A stretch of 64,000 nucleotides of DNA from Nannocystis sp. (lineage in GTDB: Bacteria; Myxococcota_A; Polyangia; Nannocystales; Nannocystaceae). Below are positions 17,652 to 26,185 of this stretch, in pieces. Within the stretch, counting starts at the first letter, position 1. Every line of letters begins with the position of its first letter. The stretch spans positions 268,625 through 332,624 of the forward strand of contig NZ_JADJNN010000011.1 in assembly GCF_016714285.1 (NCBI RefSeq), written 5' to 3'. A program made the translations under genes and the position numbers. The notes under the pieces are model-generated. The model was not told the DNA's origin. It did not search any database and saw nothing but the letters and a program-made list of their open reading frames with translations.

Positions 17652-18914
17652 ATGGCCTTTGAACCGAGCCTGCGCGAGCTGAGTCGTTCCGCGTTGACCC
17701 TGGTGCTGGCAGGCGGCCGCGGCAGCCGGCTCGGCGCCCTCACCGACCGCCGGGCCAAGCCCGCCGTCCACTTCGGCGGCAAGCTGCGCATCATCGACTT
17801 CGCCCTGTCGAACACCATCAACTCCGGCTTCCGCCAGGTCGCCGTGCTCACCCAGTACAAGTCGCACAGCCTGCTGCGCCACCTGCAGCGCGGCTGGAGC
17901 TTCCTGCGCGGCGAGATGGGTGAGTTCGTCGACCTGCTGCCCGCCCAGCAGCGCATCAACGAGGAGAACTGGTACCGCGGCACCGCCGACGCCGTCTACC
18001 AGAACCTCGACATCTTCCACAGCCTGCGCCCCTCCCACGTCATCATCCTCGCCGGCGATCACATCTACAAGATGGACTACGGCAAGATGCTGTGGTCGCA
18101 CGTGCTGCGCGGCGCCGAGGCCACCGTCGCCTGCATCGAGGTCCCGCGCAAGGAGGCCACCGGCTTCGGCGTCATGCACATCGACGAGCACGACCGCATC
18201 CTCAAGTTCGTCGAGAAGCCCAAGGACCCGCCGGCCATGCCCGGCCGCCCCGACATCAGCCTCGCGTCGATGGGCGTCTACATCTTCAACGGCAACTTCC
18301 TGTTCGACCAGCTGCGCCGCGACGCCGACGACGCCCAGAGCTCGCACGACTTCGGCAAGGACCTCATCCCCCACCTGGTCGACAAGCACGCCGCGATCTA
18401 CGCCCACCGCTTCACCGAGAGCTGCGTCAAGAGCGAGCCCGGCGCGCCCGCCTACTGGCGCGACGTCGGCACCATCGACGCCTACTGGGAGGCCAACATC
18501 GACCTCACCAGCGTCATCCCCCCGCTCGACCTCTACGACCCCAACTGGCGGATCTGGACCTACCAGGAGCAGCTCCCGCCCGCGAAGTTCGTCCACGACG
18601 AGGACACCCGCCGCGGCCAGGCCGTCAACTCGATGGTGTCCGGCGGCTGCATCATCTCGGGCGCCGACATCCGCCGCTCCCTCCTGTTCTCCAACGTCCG
18701 CGCCAACTCCTTCAGCAAGCTCTCCGAGGCGGTCGTGCTCCCCGACGTCGTCATCAACCGCAAGGCCCGCCTCTCCAAAGTCGTCATCGACCGCGGCGTC
18801 GTCATCCCCGAGGGCCTGGTCGTCGGCGAGGACCCCGTCGAGGACGCCCGCCGCTTCGCCCGCACCGACGGCGGCGTCACCCTGATCACCCAGGACATGC
18901 TCCGCCGCCTCTGA
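17652..18914 (+). CDS. glgC: Glucose-1-phosphate adenylyltransferase
   Basis: 420 residues, full length for bacterial ADP-glucose pyrophosphorylase. The nucleotide-binding loop LVLAGGRGSRLGALTDRRAK is followed by PAVHFGGKLRIIDFALSN, WYRGTADAVYQN, the metal-binding IILAGDHIYKMDY, and the sugar-binding VEKPKDPP and DVGTIDAYWEAN. A C-terminal left-handed beta-helix is present. The enzyme makes ADP-glucose from glucose-1-phosphate and ATP, the committed step of glycogen synthesis. glgA follows after 76 bases on the same strand, so the two form a glycogen operon. The gap contains two degenerate TGTCC/GGACA-type elements. Confidence 0.97.
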   Translation: MAFEPSLRELSRSALTLVLAGGRGSRLGALTDRRAKPAVHFGGKLRIIDFALSNTINSGFRQVAVLTQYKSHSLLRHLQRGWSFLRGEMGEFVDLLPAQQRINEENWYRGTADAVYQNLDIFHSLRPSHVIILAGDHIYKMDYGKMLWSHVLRGAEATVACIEVPRKEATGFGVMHIDEHDRILKFVEKPKDPPAMPGRPDISLASMGVYIFNGNFLFDQLRRDADDAQSSHDFGKDLIPHLVDKHAAIYAHRFTESCVKSEPGAPAYWRDVGTIDAYWEANIDLTSVIPPLDLYDPNWRIWTYQEQLPPAKFVHDEDTRRGQAVNSMVSGGCIISGADIRRSLLFSNVRANSFSKLSEAVVLPDVVINRKARLSKVVIDRGVVIPEGLVVGEDPVEDARRFARTDGGVTLITQDMLRRL

Positions 18915-18990
18915 TAGAACCTGGCCCGAGGGACAGCCAGCCCATCCGTCGCCTCTGCTCGCACCTGTCCCGAAAGACAGCCACCACAAC

Positions 18991-20444
18991 ATGCGCGTCC
19001 TCTTCGTCGCCTCCGAAGTTTTCCCCCTCGTCAAGACCGGCGGCCTCGCCGACGTCGTCGCCGCGCTCCCGCCCGCCCTCGGCCAGCTCGGCGTCGACGT
19101 CCGCGTCCTCGTCCCCGGCTACCCCAAGGTCCTCGACGGCCTCGACCTCACCGGCCGCGCCGTCCGCCTGGGCGGCCTGCTCGGCGGTCACACGGCCCGC
19201 CTCCTCTACGGCCGCGTCGGCGCCCTCCAGCTGCTCGTCCTCGACGCGCCCCACCTCTACGAGCGCCCCGGCAACCCCTACACCGGCCCCGACGGCCGCG
19301 ACTGGCACGACAGCCACCTCCGCTTCGGCGCCCTCTGCGACGCCGCCTCCTGGCTCGCCGGCCCCGAGGGCGGCGTCCGCTGGCGCCCCGACGTCATCCA
19401 CGGCCACGACTGGCAGTCCGGCCTCGCCCCCGCCTACGTCTCGCTCACCCCGGCGCCGCGCCCCGGCACCGTGCTCACCGTGCACAACCTCGCCTACCAG
19501 GGCGTGTTCTCCAAGGAGGTCCTGCCCGAGCTGCGCCTGCCGTGGCGCATGTTCGACGTCGAGGGCCTCGAGTACAACGGCCACCTCGGCTTCCTCAAGG
19601 CCGGCCTGTGGTACAGCGACAAGATCACCACGGTCAGCCCGACCTACGCGCGCCAGATCCAGACCCCCACCTACGGCCACGGCCTCGACGGCCTGCTCCG
19701 CTCGCGCGACGCCGACCTCCACGGGATCCTGAACGGCATCGACACCGAGCTCTGGAACCCCGCGACCGACCCCCACCTGGTCGCCCACTACGACCACCGC
19801 GACCCCTTCGCCGGCAAGGCCATCAACAAACAAGCGGCCCAGCGCGCGCCTTCGGCCTCGAGCAAGACCCCGACGCCCCGCTGTTCTGCGTCGTCAGCCG
19901 CCTGGTCACGATGAAGGGCCTCGACCTCCTGATCTCCGCCGGCAGCACCCTGCTGCGCCGCGGCGCCCAGCTGGCCGTGCTCGGCTCCGGCGAGCAGCGC
20001 ATCGAGCAGGGCTTCGACGCCGCCGCCGCCCACTGGCCCGGGCGCATCGCCGTCCGCCACGGCTACGACGAGCCCCTCGCCCACCTCCTCCAGGCCGGCG
20101 CCGACGCGATCGTCGTCCCCTCGCGCACCGAACCCTGCGGCCTGACCCAGATGTACGGCCTGCGCTACGGCACGATCCCCGTGGTCCGCCGCACCGGCGG
20201 CCTCGCCGACTCCGTCGTCGACGCCAACGCCCACAACCTCGCCCACGAGCAGGCCACCGGCCTCGTCTTCAACGACATGGACGCCGACGCCCTCGCCTGG
20301 GCCCTCGGCCGCACCATCGACCTCTACCACCACCAACCCCTGTGGCGCGCCATGGTCGTCCGCGCAATGCAACAAGACTTCAGCTGGCGCGGCTCCGCCG
20401 CCCGCTACGCCGCGATCTACCGCAGCATCGCCCGCAGCAGCTGA
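18991..20444 (+). pseudogene. glgA: Glycogen synthase, interrupted by a one-base frameshift as sequenced
   Basis: The first frame encodes the N-terminal GT5 half: MRVLFVASEVFPLVKTGGLADVVA with the ADP-glucose-binding KTGGLADV, then VIHGHDWQSGLAP and LTVHNLAYQGVFSK, up to GKAINKQAAQRA. That frame then runs into a stop at 19914. The C-terminal half continues in another frame from about 19848, as AFGLEQDPDAPLFCVVSRL through PSRTEPCGLTQMYGLRYGT to the TGA at 20444. Adding one base in the GCGCGCGCC tract at 19842-19850 restores a 484-residue enzyme of normal length. No slippery heptamer is apparent, so a sequencing error or recent mutation is more likely than programmed shifting. It would extend alpha-1,4-glucan from ADP-glucose. 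Confidence 0.9.
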
Positions 20445-20445
20445 T

Positions 20446-20461
20446 CTGTCCTGAGGGACAG
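20446..20461. terminator. TGTCC/GGACA hairpin in the gap between convergent genes
   Basis: CTGTCC-TGAG-GGACAG forms a 6-bp stem and 4-base loop. It occupies 16 of the 18 bases between the glgA stop and the stop of the AgmX/PglI-type gene, so it may act as a bidirectional hairpin. There is no T run on either side, so intrinsic termination is not certain. Confidence 0.5.
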
Positions 20462-20462
20462 C

Positions 20463-20933
20463 TCACGGAAACCGCAGCGGCACCTCGACCTGCACCGTGC
20501 GCCCCGGCGGCGGCACCCGCAGCGGGGCCATCTGCTCCTGAACGCACGTGGTCAACTCCGGCGTCGAGGTCCCCGGAGTCTCCACCGTCCCGCGCATGAT
20601 CTGCTGCCCCTGGGCATCGAAGGTCACGTTGAACATCAGCTCCATCGTCAACCCCGGCCGCCCCGCGAGCGCCGCCCGAAAGCAGCGCTCTCGCAGCCCG
20701 CTGCGCTGATAGCTGAGCGCCTCGACGGCCTGCCGCGTCACCACCTCGACGCTGGACGCCACCGGCTCCGGCGCCGCCGGAGCCACCGGAGCCACCGGGG
20801 GCGCCGCGACCATCACGGGTCCCACGGACCCGGCCGGCGCCTGCGCGCGCAGCCCAAAGTACAGCCCGAACGCGATCGCCACCCCGGCGATCACGACCGC
20901 GGCAGGCATCGTTTGATGATTCGCAGTACTCAT
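20463..20933 (-). CDS. Membrane-anchored AgmX/PglI C-terminal-type protein (module A)
   Basis: 156 residues from the ATG at 20933. An N-terminal membrane helix (PAAVVIAGVAIAFGLYFGL) is followed by an Ala/Pro linker and a C-terminal domain resembling the AgmX/PglI (myxo_SS_tail) TonB-like domain: LRERCFRAALAG, FNVTFDAQGQQ, then CVQEQMAPLRV and PPGRTVQVEVPLRFP. Most of the protein should lie in the periplasm. AgmX and PglI are linked to gliding motility in Myxococcus; that role is not implied here. It is the last gene of a lipoprotein / collagen-like / AgmX-type set whose paralogous copy lies at 22988-25761. Confidence 0.75.
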   Translation of the reverse strand: MSTANHQTMPAAVVIAGVAIAFGLYFGLRAQAPAGSVGPVMVAAPPVAPVAPAAPEPVASSVEVVTRQAVEALSYQRSGLRERCFRAALAGRPGLTMELMFNVTFDAQGQQIMRGTVETPGTSTPELTTCVQEQMAPLRVPPPGRTVQVEVPLRFP

Positions 20934-20940
20934 GCGCAAC

Positions 20941-20965
20941 AGCCCTCCGCTCCGTGCGGAGGGCT
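20941..20965 (-). terminator. Hairpin after the module A collagen-like gene
   Basis: A perfect 10-bp stem, AGCCCTCCGC / GCGGAGGGCT with a 5-base loop, lies 14 bases beyond the collagen-like stop and 8 before the next ATG. It lacks a T run, so it may attenuate rather than end transcription, or protect the upstream mRNA. Confidence 0.6.
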
Positions 20966-20978
20966 GCAGCCTATCAGC

Positions 20979-22229
20979 TCAGTTGGTGACCTGCATCCAT
21001 CCGTTGACGATGTCGCTGGCGTTGATGCCGCTGGTGTCGGTATCGACGCAGAACCCGACCGTCACATTGACGCCCGCGAAGCCCGGGACGACCGTGCCCA
21101 CGGCGCCAACCGGTGCGCGAACGCCGGCCGCGATGGAGACCTGGGTGGTCGCACCGCCGCCAGCAAAGTTGACGATCGGGTTCGCGCCATTCTTGTAGCA
21201 GAGGTCGACCTTGAAGCTGCCGGCCGCACTCGCCACCAACGCGGTTGTCGCCGCGCCGGTGATGCGCTCTATGGCGGTGAAGCTCACGGTCGTGGTTCCG
21301 CCCACGAAGACGAACGCGACACCGTTGGCGGCGACAGCACCGATCGCCCCCGAGAACTTCCCGGTCGAGACGATGCCGCTCGGACCCTGCGGTCCCGCAA
21401 CGCCCGCCACGCCCTGAATGCCCTGAAGGCCCTGCAGACCCTGAGCGCCCGCTGGACCCGCCGGGCCCGCTGGACCCGCCACACCCTGAGCTCCCTGAGC
21501 ACCCATCGCGCCCATCGGCCCCGCAGGACCTGCCGGACCCACCGGACCCTGCGCTCCCTGAGCGCCCGCTGGCCCCACCGGCCCCACCGGACCCTGCGCT
21601 CCCTGAGCACCCGCCGGGCCCGCAGGACCCACCGGCCCCACCGGCCCCACGGGCCCCACCGCACCGTCCGCGCCCTTCGGCCCCACGGGCCCCACCGCAC
21701 CGTCCGCGCCCTTGGCCCCCGGAGGTCCCGCCGGCCCGATCAGCCCGGTCGGATCGCCGACCCACTGCCCGTTCACGTCGATCACCGGACCGAAGCCCTG
21801 AATCTCGACACTCTTCGGGTGGATCACGCCGGTCACGTCGCCCGCGAACATCGCGTAGGGCACGCTGGCGATCGCCGCCCGCGGCGTCATCTCCGGATCT
21901 GCCCCCACCGTGATCCCGAGCCACCGGACCGACCCATCGAACACCACTTCATCGAGAACGGACAGCTCGCCGAGCCGCGCCGAGAAGTAGCCCTCGTCGA
22001 GGTCGACGTTGATCGTCTCGCTCCACAGCTCCAGCCCGTTGATCTCCGAGTCGTAGATGACGAAGGTGATGTCCTGCGCGCCGACCACCGGGTCGCCCTG
22101 CGCGTCGAACAGGCGCCCCTGGTGGGTCACCACCTGCGGCACGTCCGCCCGCGCCTGCTGCGAGAACGTCGCCGCCGCCGCGATCACCCCACCCACGATC
22201 CACCGCCGAAACCCATTGTAAGTATTCAT
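20979..22229 (-). CDS. Secreted collagen-like (Gly-X-Y repeat) protein (module A)
   Basis: 416 residues. A signal peptide ends around QQARADVPQ. The N-terminal domain (about 30-155) contains THQGRLFDAQGDPV, ITFVIYDSE, DLDEGYFSARLGE and the SVPYAMFAGDV stretch, a head seen before fibre-like repeats in bacterial secreted proteins. A Gly-X-Y collagen region (about 155-285; GPAGPAG, GADGAVGP, GAQGAQGP units) should form a triple helix. The C-terminal tip (about 290-416) is beta-rich and contains LCYKNGANPIVNF and FCVDTDTSGINASD. The ATG overlaps the stop of the lipoprotein gene (ATGA), showing translational coupling. The paralogue at 23627 shares the head but has a different tip. Confidence 0.9.
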   Translation of the reverse strand: MNTYNGFRRWIVGGVIAAAATFSQQARADVPQVVTHQGRLFDAQGDPVVGAQDITFVIYDSEINGLELWSETINVDLDEGYFSARLGELSVLDEVVFDGSVRWLGITVGADPEMTPRAAIASVPYAMFAGDVTGVIHPKSVEIQGFGPVIDVNGQWVGDPTGLIGPAGPPGAKGADGAVGPVGPKGADGAVGPVGPVGPVGPAGPAGAQGAQGPVGPVGPAGAQGAQGPVGPAGPAGPMGAMGAQGAQGVAGPAGPAGPAGAQGLQGLQGIQGVAGVAGPQGPSGIVSTGKFSGAIGAVAANGVAFVFVGGTTTVSFTAIERITGAATTALVASAAGSFKVDLCYKNGANPIVNFAGGGATTQVSIAAGVRAPVGAVGTVVPGFAGVNVTVGFCVDTDTSGINASDIVNGWMQVTN

Positions 22230-22732
22230 GGAGGACTCCCGTTCGCGCCCACAAGGCCGCCTTGCAGCCGGAAATTCGCAGATTTGTACGTACCCTGACT
22301 CGAGGTCGGCTGGCCCAGCGTGAACACCATCCGGAAGTTCGCGCTGGTCGCCACCGTCCCGCCGTTCACCGTCTGAGTCACCGACTTGCCGACCACCTCG
22401 ACCCCGCCGGTCGTCGAGTCGCCCGTCGTGTCGCCCGTCGTCGTGTCACCCGTCGTCGTGTCACCCGTCGTCGTGGTGTCGCCCGTCGTCACCGGCGTCG
22501 TCGTCGGCGTATCCGTCGTCTCCGTCGTCGTCGGCACCGTCGTCGTCGGCGTGTCCGTCGTCGGGGTATCCGTCGTCGGCGTCACCGTCGTGGTCGGCGG
22601 ATCGTCCGTGGTCGTCCCGCCAGACGTCCCCGTCCCGCCCTCGGTCAACGCGATACCATCGTCACCACACGCAGCACACAGCCACAGCGCCGCGACCGCG
22701 ACGCGCCAACCTCGCCCCCGAACCCGGCGCAT
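22226..22732 (-). CDS. Lipoprotein with TTGD/TPTT repeat linker (module A)
   Basis: 168 residues from the ATG at 22732, which is preceded by a strong GAGGAGG ribosome-binding site. The signal peptide ends in the lipobox LWLCAACGDDG. Residues about 35-115 are a Thr/Pro/Gly/Asp linker (TPTTDTPTT, GDTTTGDTT). The short C-terminal domain reads VVGKSVTQTVNGG, then ANFRMVFTLGQPTSSQGTYK and SANFRLQGGLVGANGSPP; this tail is nearly identical to that of the module B lipoprotein. Coupled translation with the collagen-like gene suggests that the two products are made together, perhaps as anchor and fibre; that is inference. Confidence 0.85.
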   Translation of the reverse strand: MRRVRGRGWRVAVAALWLCAACGDDGIALTEGGTGTSGGTTTDDPPTTTVTPTTDTPTTDTPTTTVPTTTETTDTPTTTPVTTGDTTTTGDTTTGDTTTGDTTGDSTTGGVEVVGKSVTQTVNGGTVATSANFRMVFTLGQPTSSQGTYKSANFRLQGGLVGANGSPP

Positions 22733-22987
22733 ACACGCCTCCTCGTATGTAAGCCAGACCACCATCGCCCCCATCACGGGCACGCGATGCGCCACACTAC
22801 AATCCGGTCTTTGCGTTCACAAGGTCCTCAGTCGGACACGTCGCCCGCGCAGGCCAGCATACAAATCGCGCCACACCGCCACCAAATGTTCGCATTCCCC
22901 AACTGCGGCTGTCACCGCAGCACACCCTCTGCATGGTCGGCTCCCACTTGCATCGCGCCACCCGGCCCGCGCCAGGACTCGCCGCGC

Positions 22988-23575
22988 TCAGGGCAACACC
23001 AGCGATAGGTCGATCGTCACCACCTGGCCCGGCGCCGTCGCACTCAGCTCGATCTGCTGCTCCCGCAGACACTGGCCGATGTCGCGGGCGCCTGGCGCCG
23101 TGGCCGGCGTCTCGACCCCGAGCTCCGTCTGCTTGCCGTCGGCGTCAAAGCCCGCGCTCACCTTGAAGCTGGTCTGCTCCAGCCCGGCCGCCAGCTCGGC
23201 GGTCCAGCAGCGCTGCCGCAGCGCGCCGCGTCGCGCCTCCAGCTGCGGCGCCACGTCGCGGACCACCGAAGCCTGCAGCGCCACATAGGCGTCACGCGCC
23301 GCCTTCGCCTCGTCGTCGATCTCCGGCGGCGTCGTCGGCACCTCGCGCCCCAGGATGAAGCGCGGCGCCGAGGCCGGCTCCGGCGCAGCGTCATCACGGC
23401 GCGCTGAATCCTGCCCGGCCGCCGCGATCCCCACCGGCGCCGCCGCATCGCCGCGCCGCGCCCGGGCGGGCGCCGCATCGCCACCCGCGAGCCACCAGGC
23501 CATGCCCGCGAGCAGCGCCAGGCTGAGCCCCACCGAGCCCGCCACGATCACACCCCGGTCACGGATCGCCACCAT
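22988..23575 (-). CDS. Membrane-anchored AgmX/PglI C-terminal-type protein (module B)
   Basis: 195 residues from the ATG at 23575. One N-terminal membrane helix (VIVAGSVGLSLALLAGMAWW) is followed by an Ala/Arg-rich linker and the TonB-like C-terminal domain: LRQRCWTAELAAG, FKVSAGFDADGKQ, GVETPATAPG, then CLREQQIEL and APGQVVTIDLSLVLP. It aligns along its C-terminal half with the protein at 20463 (shared LR-RC, VETP, C--EQ and final PG-V features), so the two are paralogues. The gene follows the module B collagen-like gene by 51 bases on the same strand. Confidence 0.75.
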   Translation of the reverse strand: MVAIRDRGVIVAGSVGLSLALLAGMAWWLAGGDAAPARARRGDAAAPVGIAAAGQDSARRDDAAPEPASAPRFILGREVPTTPPEIDDEAKAARDAYVALQASVVRDVAPQLEARRGALRQRCWTAELAAGLEQTSFKVSAGFDADGKQTELGVETPATAPGARDIGQCLREQQIELSATAPGQVVTIDLSLVLP

Positions 23576-23626
23576 GATATCTCTCGCCCCGGGACCCGCG
23601 CACAATAGCACGGGCCCCGCGCGCGC

Positions 23627-25264
23627 TCAGTACTTCGGCCACTCCGAGCAGCAATACTTGCCCGTCAGGACCGTGCCCGCACCCGAGGCCCCGTCGAAGT
23701 TGTTGCAATCGGCGATGTTGACATTGAGCGCATTGTCGTCGCCCGAGCGGTCGGCCAGCCACGAGCTGACGATCGGCACGAAGCCGCCGCCATTGATGCA
23801 CGCGCGCCGAATCTCCTCGTGCTTGCACAGGTGGGCGCCTCCGTAGAAGCTGAAACAATCGCTCGCCGAGGTGTTCCAGTTGGTGCCGAAGTTCTCGTGG
23901 TACACGCAAAGCAGCGAGCGCGCCGTGCTGACGCTGGCCGTCTGGTTGGCGAAACCCACCACCGGGCAGCTCGGCATGCTGGTCGGCCCCGCCGGACCCT
24001 GCGGACCCGCCGGACCCTGCGGACCCGCTGGACCCACCGCCCCTGCCGGACCCGCCGGACCCATGGGGCCCACCGCGCCCGCTGGCCCCGCGGGACCCTG
24101 CGGACCCACCGCACCCGCCGGTCCCGCCGGTCCCTGCGGACCCTGTGCCCCTGCCGGGCCCGCCGGTCCCATCGGCCCCACCGCACCCGCCGGCCCCGCT
24201 GGACCCTGCGGACCCGCCGGCCCCGCTGGACCGGGCGCTCCATCCATGCCTGCTGGACCCGCCGGACCCTGCGGCCCCGCCGGCCCAGCCGGGCCCGCCG
24301 GGCCCTGCGGACCCGGTGCCCCGTCCATGCCGGCTGGACCCGCCGGACCCTGCGGACCCGCCGGACCCACTGGCCCAGCCGGGCCCTGCGGCCCCACCGG
24401 ACCCACTGGCCCGACGTCCCCCTGCGGTCCCTGCGGCCCCACTGGCCCCACTGCTCCCTGCGGCCCCTGCGGCCCCACCGGCCCCACTGGCCCAATGTCA
24501 CCCTGAGGTCCCTGTGGCCCCGCCGGCCCCGCTGGCCCCGCTGGCCCCGCTGGCCCCGCTGGCCCCACCGGACCATCCGCGCCCGCTGGCCCCGGCGGCC
24601 CCGCTGGCCCCGCGGGCCCCGCTGGCCCCGCTGGCCCTGCTGGACCCGCCGCACCATCGTCGCCCTTGTCGCCCTTGTCGCCCTTGTCGCCCGGGTCCCC
24701 CTTCGGCCCCGCCGGGCCGGCCGCACCATCCGCGCCCGCCGGTCCCGCCGGCCCCGGAGGCCCCGCCGGACCGATCAATCCCGTCGGATCTCCGACCCAC
24801 TGCCCGTTCACGTCGATCACCGGACCGAAGCCCTGAATCTCGACACTCTTCGGGTGGATCACCCCGGTCACGTCCCCCGCGAACATCGCATACGGCACGC
24901 TCGCAATCGCGGCCCGCGGTGTCATCTCCGGATCGACCCCGACCGCGATCCCGAGCCACCGGATCGACCCATCGAACACGACCTCGTCGAGCACGGTCTG
25001 CTCACCCAGCCGCACCGAAAAGTAGCCCTCGTCGAGGTCCACCGTCAGCGTCTCCGCCCACAGCTCGAGCCCGGCCAGCTCCGAGTCGTAGATCACGAAG
25101 GTGATGTCCTGCTGCCCGGTCACCGGCATCCCACCGGCATCGAAGAGCCGCCCCTGGTGGGTCACGACCTGCGGCACATCCGCCCGCGCCTCCCGCGACA
25201 ACATCGCCGTCGCCGCGATCACACCACCCAGCACCCACCGCCGCAACCCAACATACTTCTTCAT
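23627..25264 (-). CDS. Secreted collagen-like (Gly-X-Y repeat) protein (module B)
   Basis: 545 residues. Signal peptide ending near REARADVPQ; the N-terminal head (about 30-155) is nearly the same as that of the module A paralogue. The Gly-X-Y region is about twice as long (about 155-425) and includes GDKGDKGDKGDDG and two GPAGMDGAPGP units. The C-terminal tip differs from module A: it is Cys-containing and reads SFYGGAHLCKHEEIRRACI, then WLADRSGDDNALNVN, CNNFDGASGAG and GKYCCSEW, a pattern that recurs in other myxobacterial fibrous proteins. The ATG overlaps the preceding lipoprotein stop by four bases. Likely an extracellular fibre with a binding tip. Confidence 0.9.
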   Translation of the reverse strand: MKKYVGLRRWVLGGVIAATAMLSREARADVPQVVTHQGRLFDAGGMPVTGQQDITFVIYDSELAGLELWAETLTVDLDEGYFSVRLGEQTVLDEVVFDGSIRWLGIAVGVDPEMTPRAAIASVPYAMFAGDVTGVIHPKSVEIQGFGPVIDVNGQWVGDPTGLIGPAGPPGPAGPAGADGAAGPAGPKGDPGDKGDKGDKGDDGAAGPAGPAGPAGPAGPAGPPGPAGADGPVGPAGPAGPAGPAGPAGPQGPQGDIGPVGPVGPQGPQGAVGPVGPQGPQGDVGPVGPVGPQGPAGPVGPAGPQGPAGPAGMDGAPGPQGPAGPAGPAGPQGPAGPAGMDGAPGPAGPAGPQGPAGPAGAVGPMGPAGPAGAQGPQGPAGPAGAVGPQGPAGPAGAVGPMGPAGPAGAVGPAGPQGPAGPQGPAGPTSMPSCPVVGFANQTASVSTARSLLCVYHENFGTNWNTSASDCFSFYGGAHLCKHEEIRRACINGGGFVPIVSSWLADRSGDDNALNVNIADCNNFDGASGAGTVLTGKYCCSEWPKY

Positions 25265-25761
25265 GGAGGACTCCCGTTCGCGCCCACCAGGCCGCCCTGC
25301 AGCCGGAAATTCGCAGATTTGTACGTACCTTGACTCGCGGTCGGCTGGCCCAGCGTGAACACCATCCGGAAGTTCGCGCTGCTCGCCACCGTCCCGCCGT
25401 TCACCGTCTGAGTCACCGACTTGCCGACCACCTCGACCCCGCCGGTCGTCGAGTCGCCCGTCGTGTCGCCCGTCGTCGTGTCACCCGTCGTCGTCGTGTC
25501 ACCCGTTGTCGTCGTGTCACCCGTCGTCACCGGCGTCGTCGTCGGCGTGTCGGTCGTCGGCACATCCGTCGTCGGCGTGTCGGTCGTCGGCACATCCGTC
25601 GTCGGCGTCACCGTGGTCGTCGGCGGCGGCTCATCGGTGGTCGTCCCCGTCGACGACCCGGTCCCGCCCTCGGTCACCGCGACGCCGTCATCACCACAGG
25701 CCGCGCAGAGGCAAACCGCGAATATCGAGTATCTCCAGCCGCTCCCCCGCACTCGGCGCAT
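25261..25761 (-). CDS. Lipoprotein with TTGD/TPTT repeat linker (module B)
   Basis: 166 residues from the ATG at 25761, with GGGAGG as ribosome-binding site. Lipobox VCLCAACGDDG. The linker (about 35-115) has TTDTPTTDVPTT and GDTTTTGDTT repeats. The C-terminal domain (VVGKSVTQTVNGG, ANFRMVFTLGQPTASQG, FRLQGGLVGANGSPP) differs from the module A protein by only a few residues, so duplication was recent or the copies are kept alike by gene conversion. The open frame extends upstream through the 12-bp repeat (reading VGFR four times), but the ribosome-binding site and lipobox favour the inner ATG. Confidence 0.85.
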   Translation of the reverse strand: MRRVRGSGWRYSIFAVCLCAACGDDGVAVTEGGTGSSTGTTTDEPPPTTTVTPTTDVPTTDTPTTDVPTTDTPTTTPVTTGDTTTTGDTTTTGDTTTGDTTGDSTTGGVEVVGKSVTQTVNGGTVASSANFRMVFTLGQPTASQGTYKSANFRLQGGLVGANGSPP

Positions 25762-25773
25762 AGACGCCTCCCG

Positions 25774-25845
25774 ACGAAAGCCCACACGAAAGCCCACACG
25801 AAAGCCCACACGAAAGCCCACACCAGAGCCCACACGAAAGCCAGG
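25774..25845. repeat. 12-bp tandem repeat upstream of module B
   Basis: Four perfect copies of ACGAAAGCCCAC (25774-25821) are followed by two degenerate ones (to 25845). The array begins 13 bases upstream of the module B lipoprotein ATG, so it lies in the 5' leader or promoter. Copy number could alter expression by slippage; module A has no such array. Confidence 0.92.
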
Positions 25846-26185
25846 TCAAAACCCGAACAACCTCGATTGTGCTCGCTCGTGCTCGCTCGTGGCCCACACG
25901 GGCACGATCCTCGCCACCCTACGCCGACCGCATTACCCACACAAGGTCCACGGATGTGTATCCCGCGTCCGCCTGGCTTGGCCAATGCCCTCTCAGTGCG
26001 ACCTCCTCTGCACGCCTGATTCCCGTGATCCCCGACCTGCTTGCATGGAGCGGGGGATCCCTGCGGCCAACATATACATTGTACAGGTGAGCAATATCAG
26101 CGGCAGCTGCGCCAGCGATCGTGCGCGCGACCGCCCCCCATTTACAACGCGCGACGCGCTCCCCGAGACCCGCTACCCTGCAGCC
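25846..26185. other. Intergenic region between divergent genes
   Basis: About 340 bases with no credible gene. It is less GC-rich than its surroundings, includes a short direct repeat GTGCTCGCTC at 25869 and 25879, and a relatively AT-rich stretch near 26070-26100 (CATATACATTGTACAG) that could hold the promoter of the TPR lipoprotein gene. Module B transcription must also start here or within the 12-bp array. Confidence 0.5.

Noticed and set aside
19842..19850. Programmed -1 frameshift in glgA
   Set aside because: No slippery heptamer or downstream pseudoknot is evident at the junction, and GlgA is not known to use recoding.
23627..25264. Collagen-like gene as a phage tail fibre
   Set aside because: It has a signal peptide, a lipoprotein partner with overlapping translation and no phage genes nearby.
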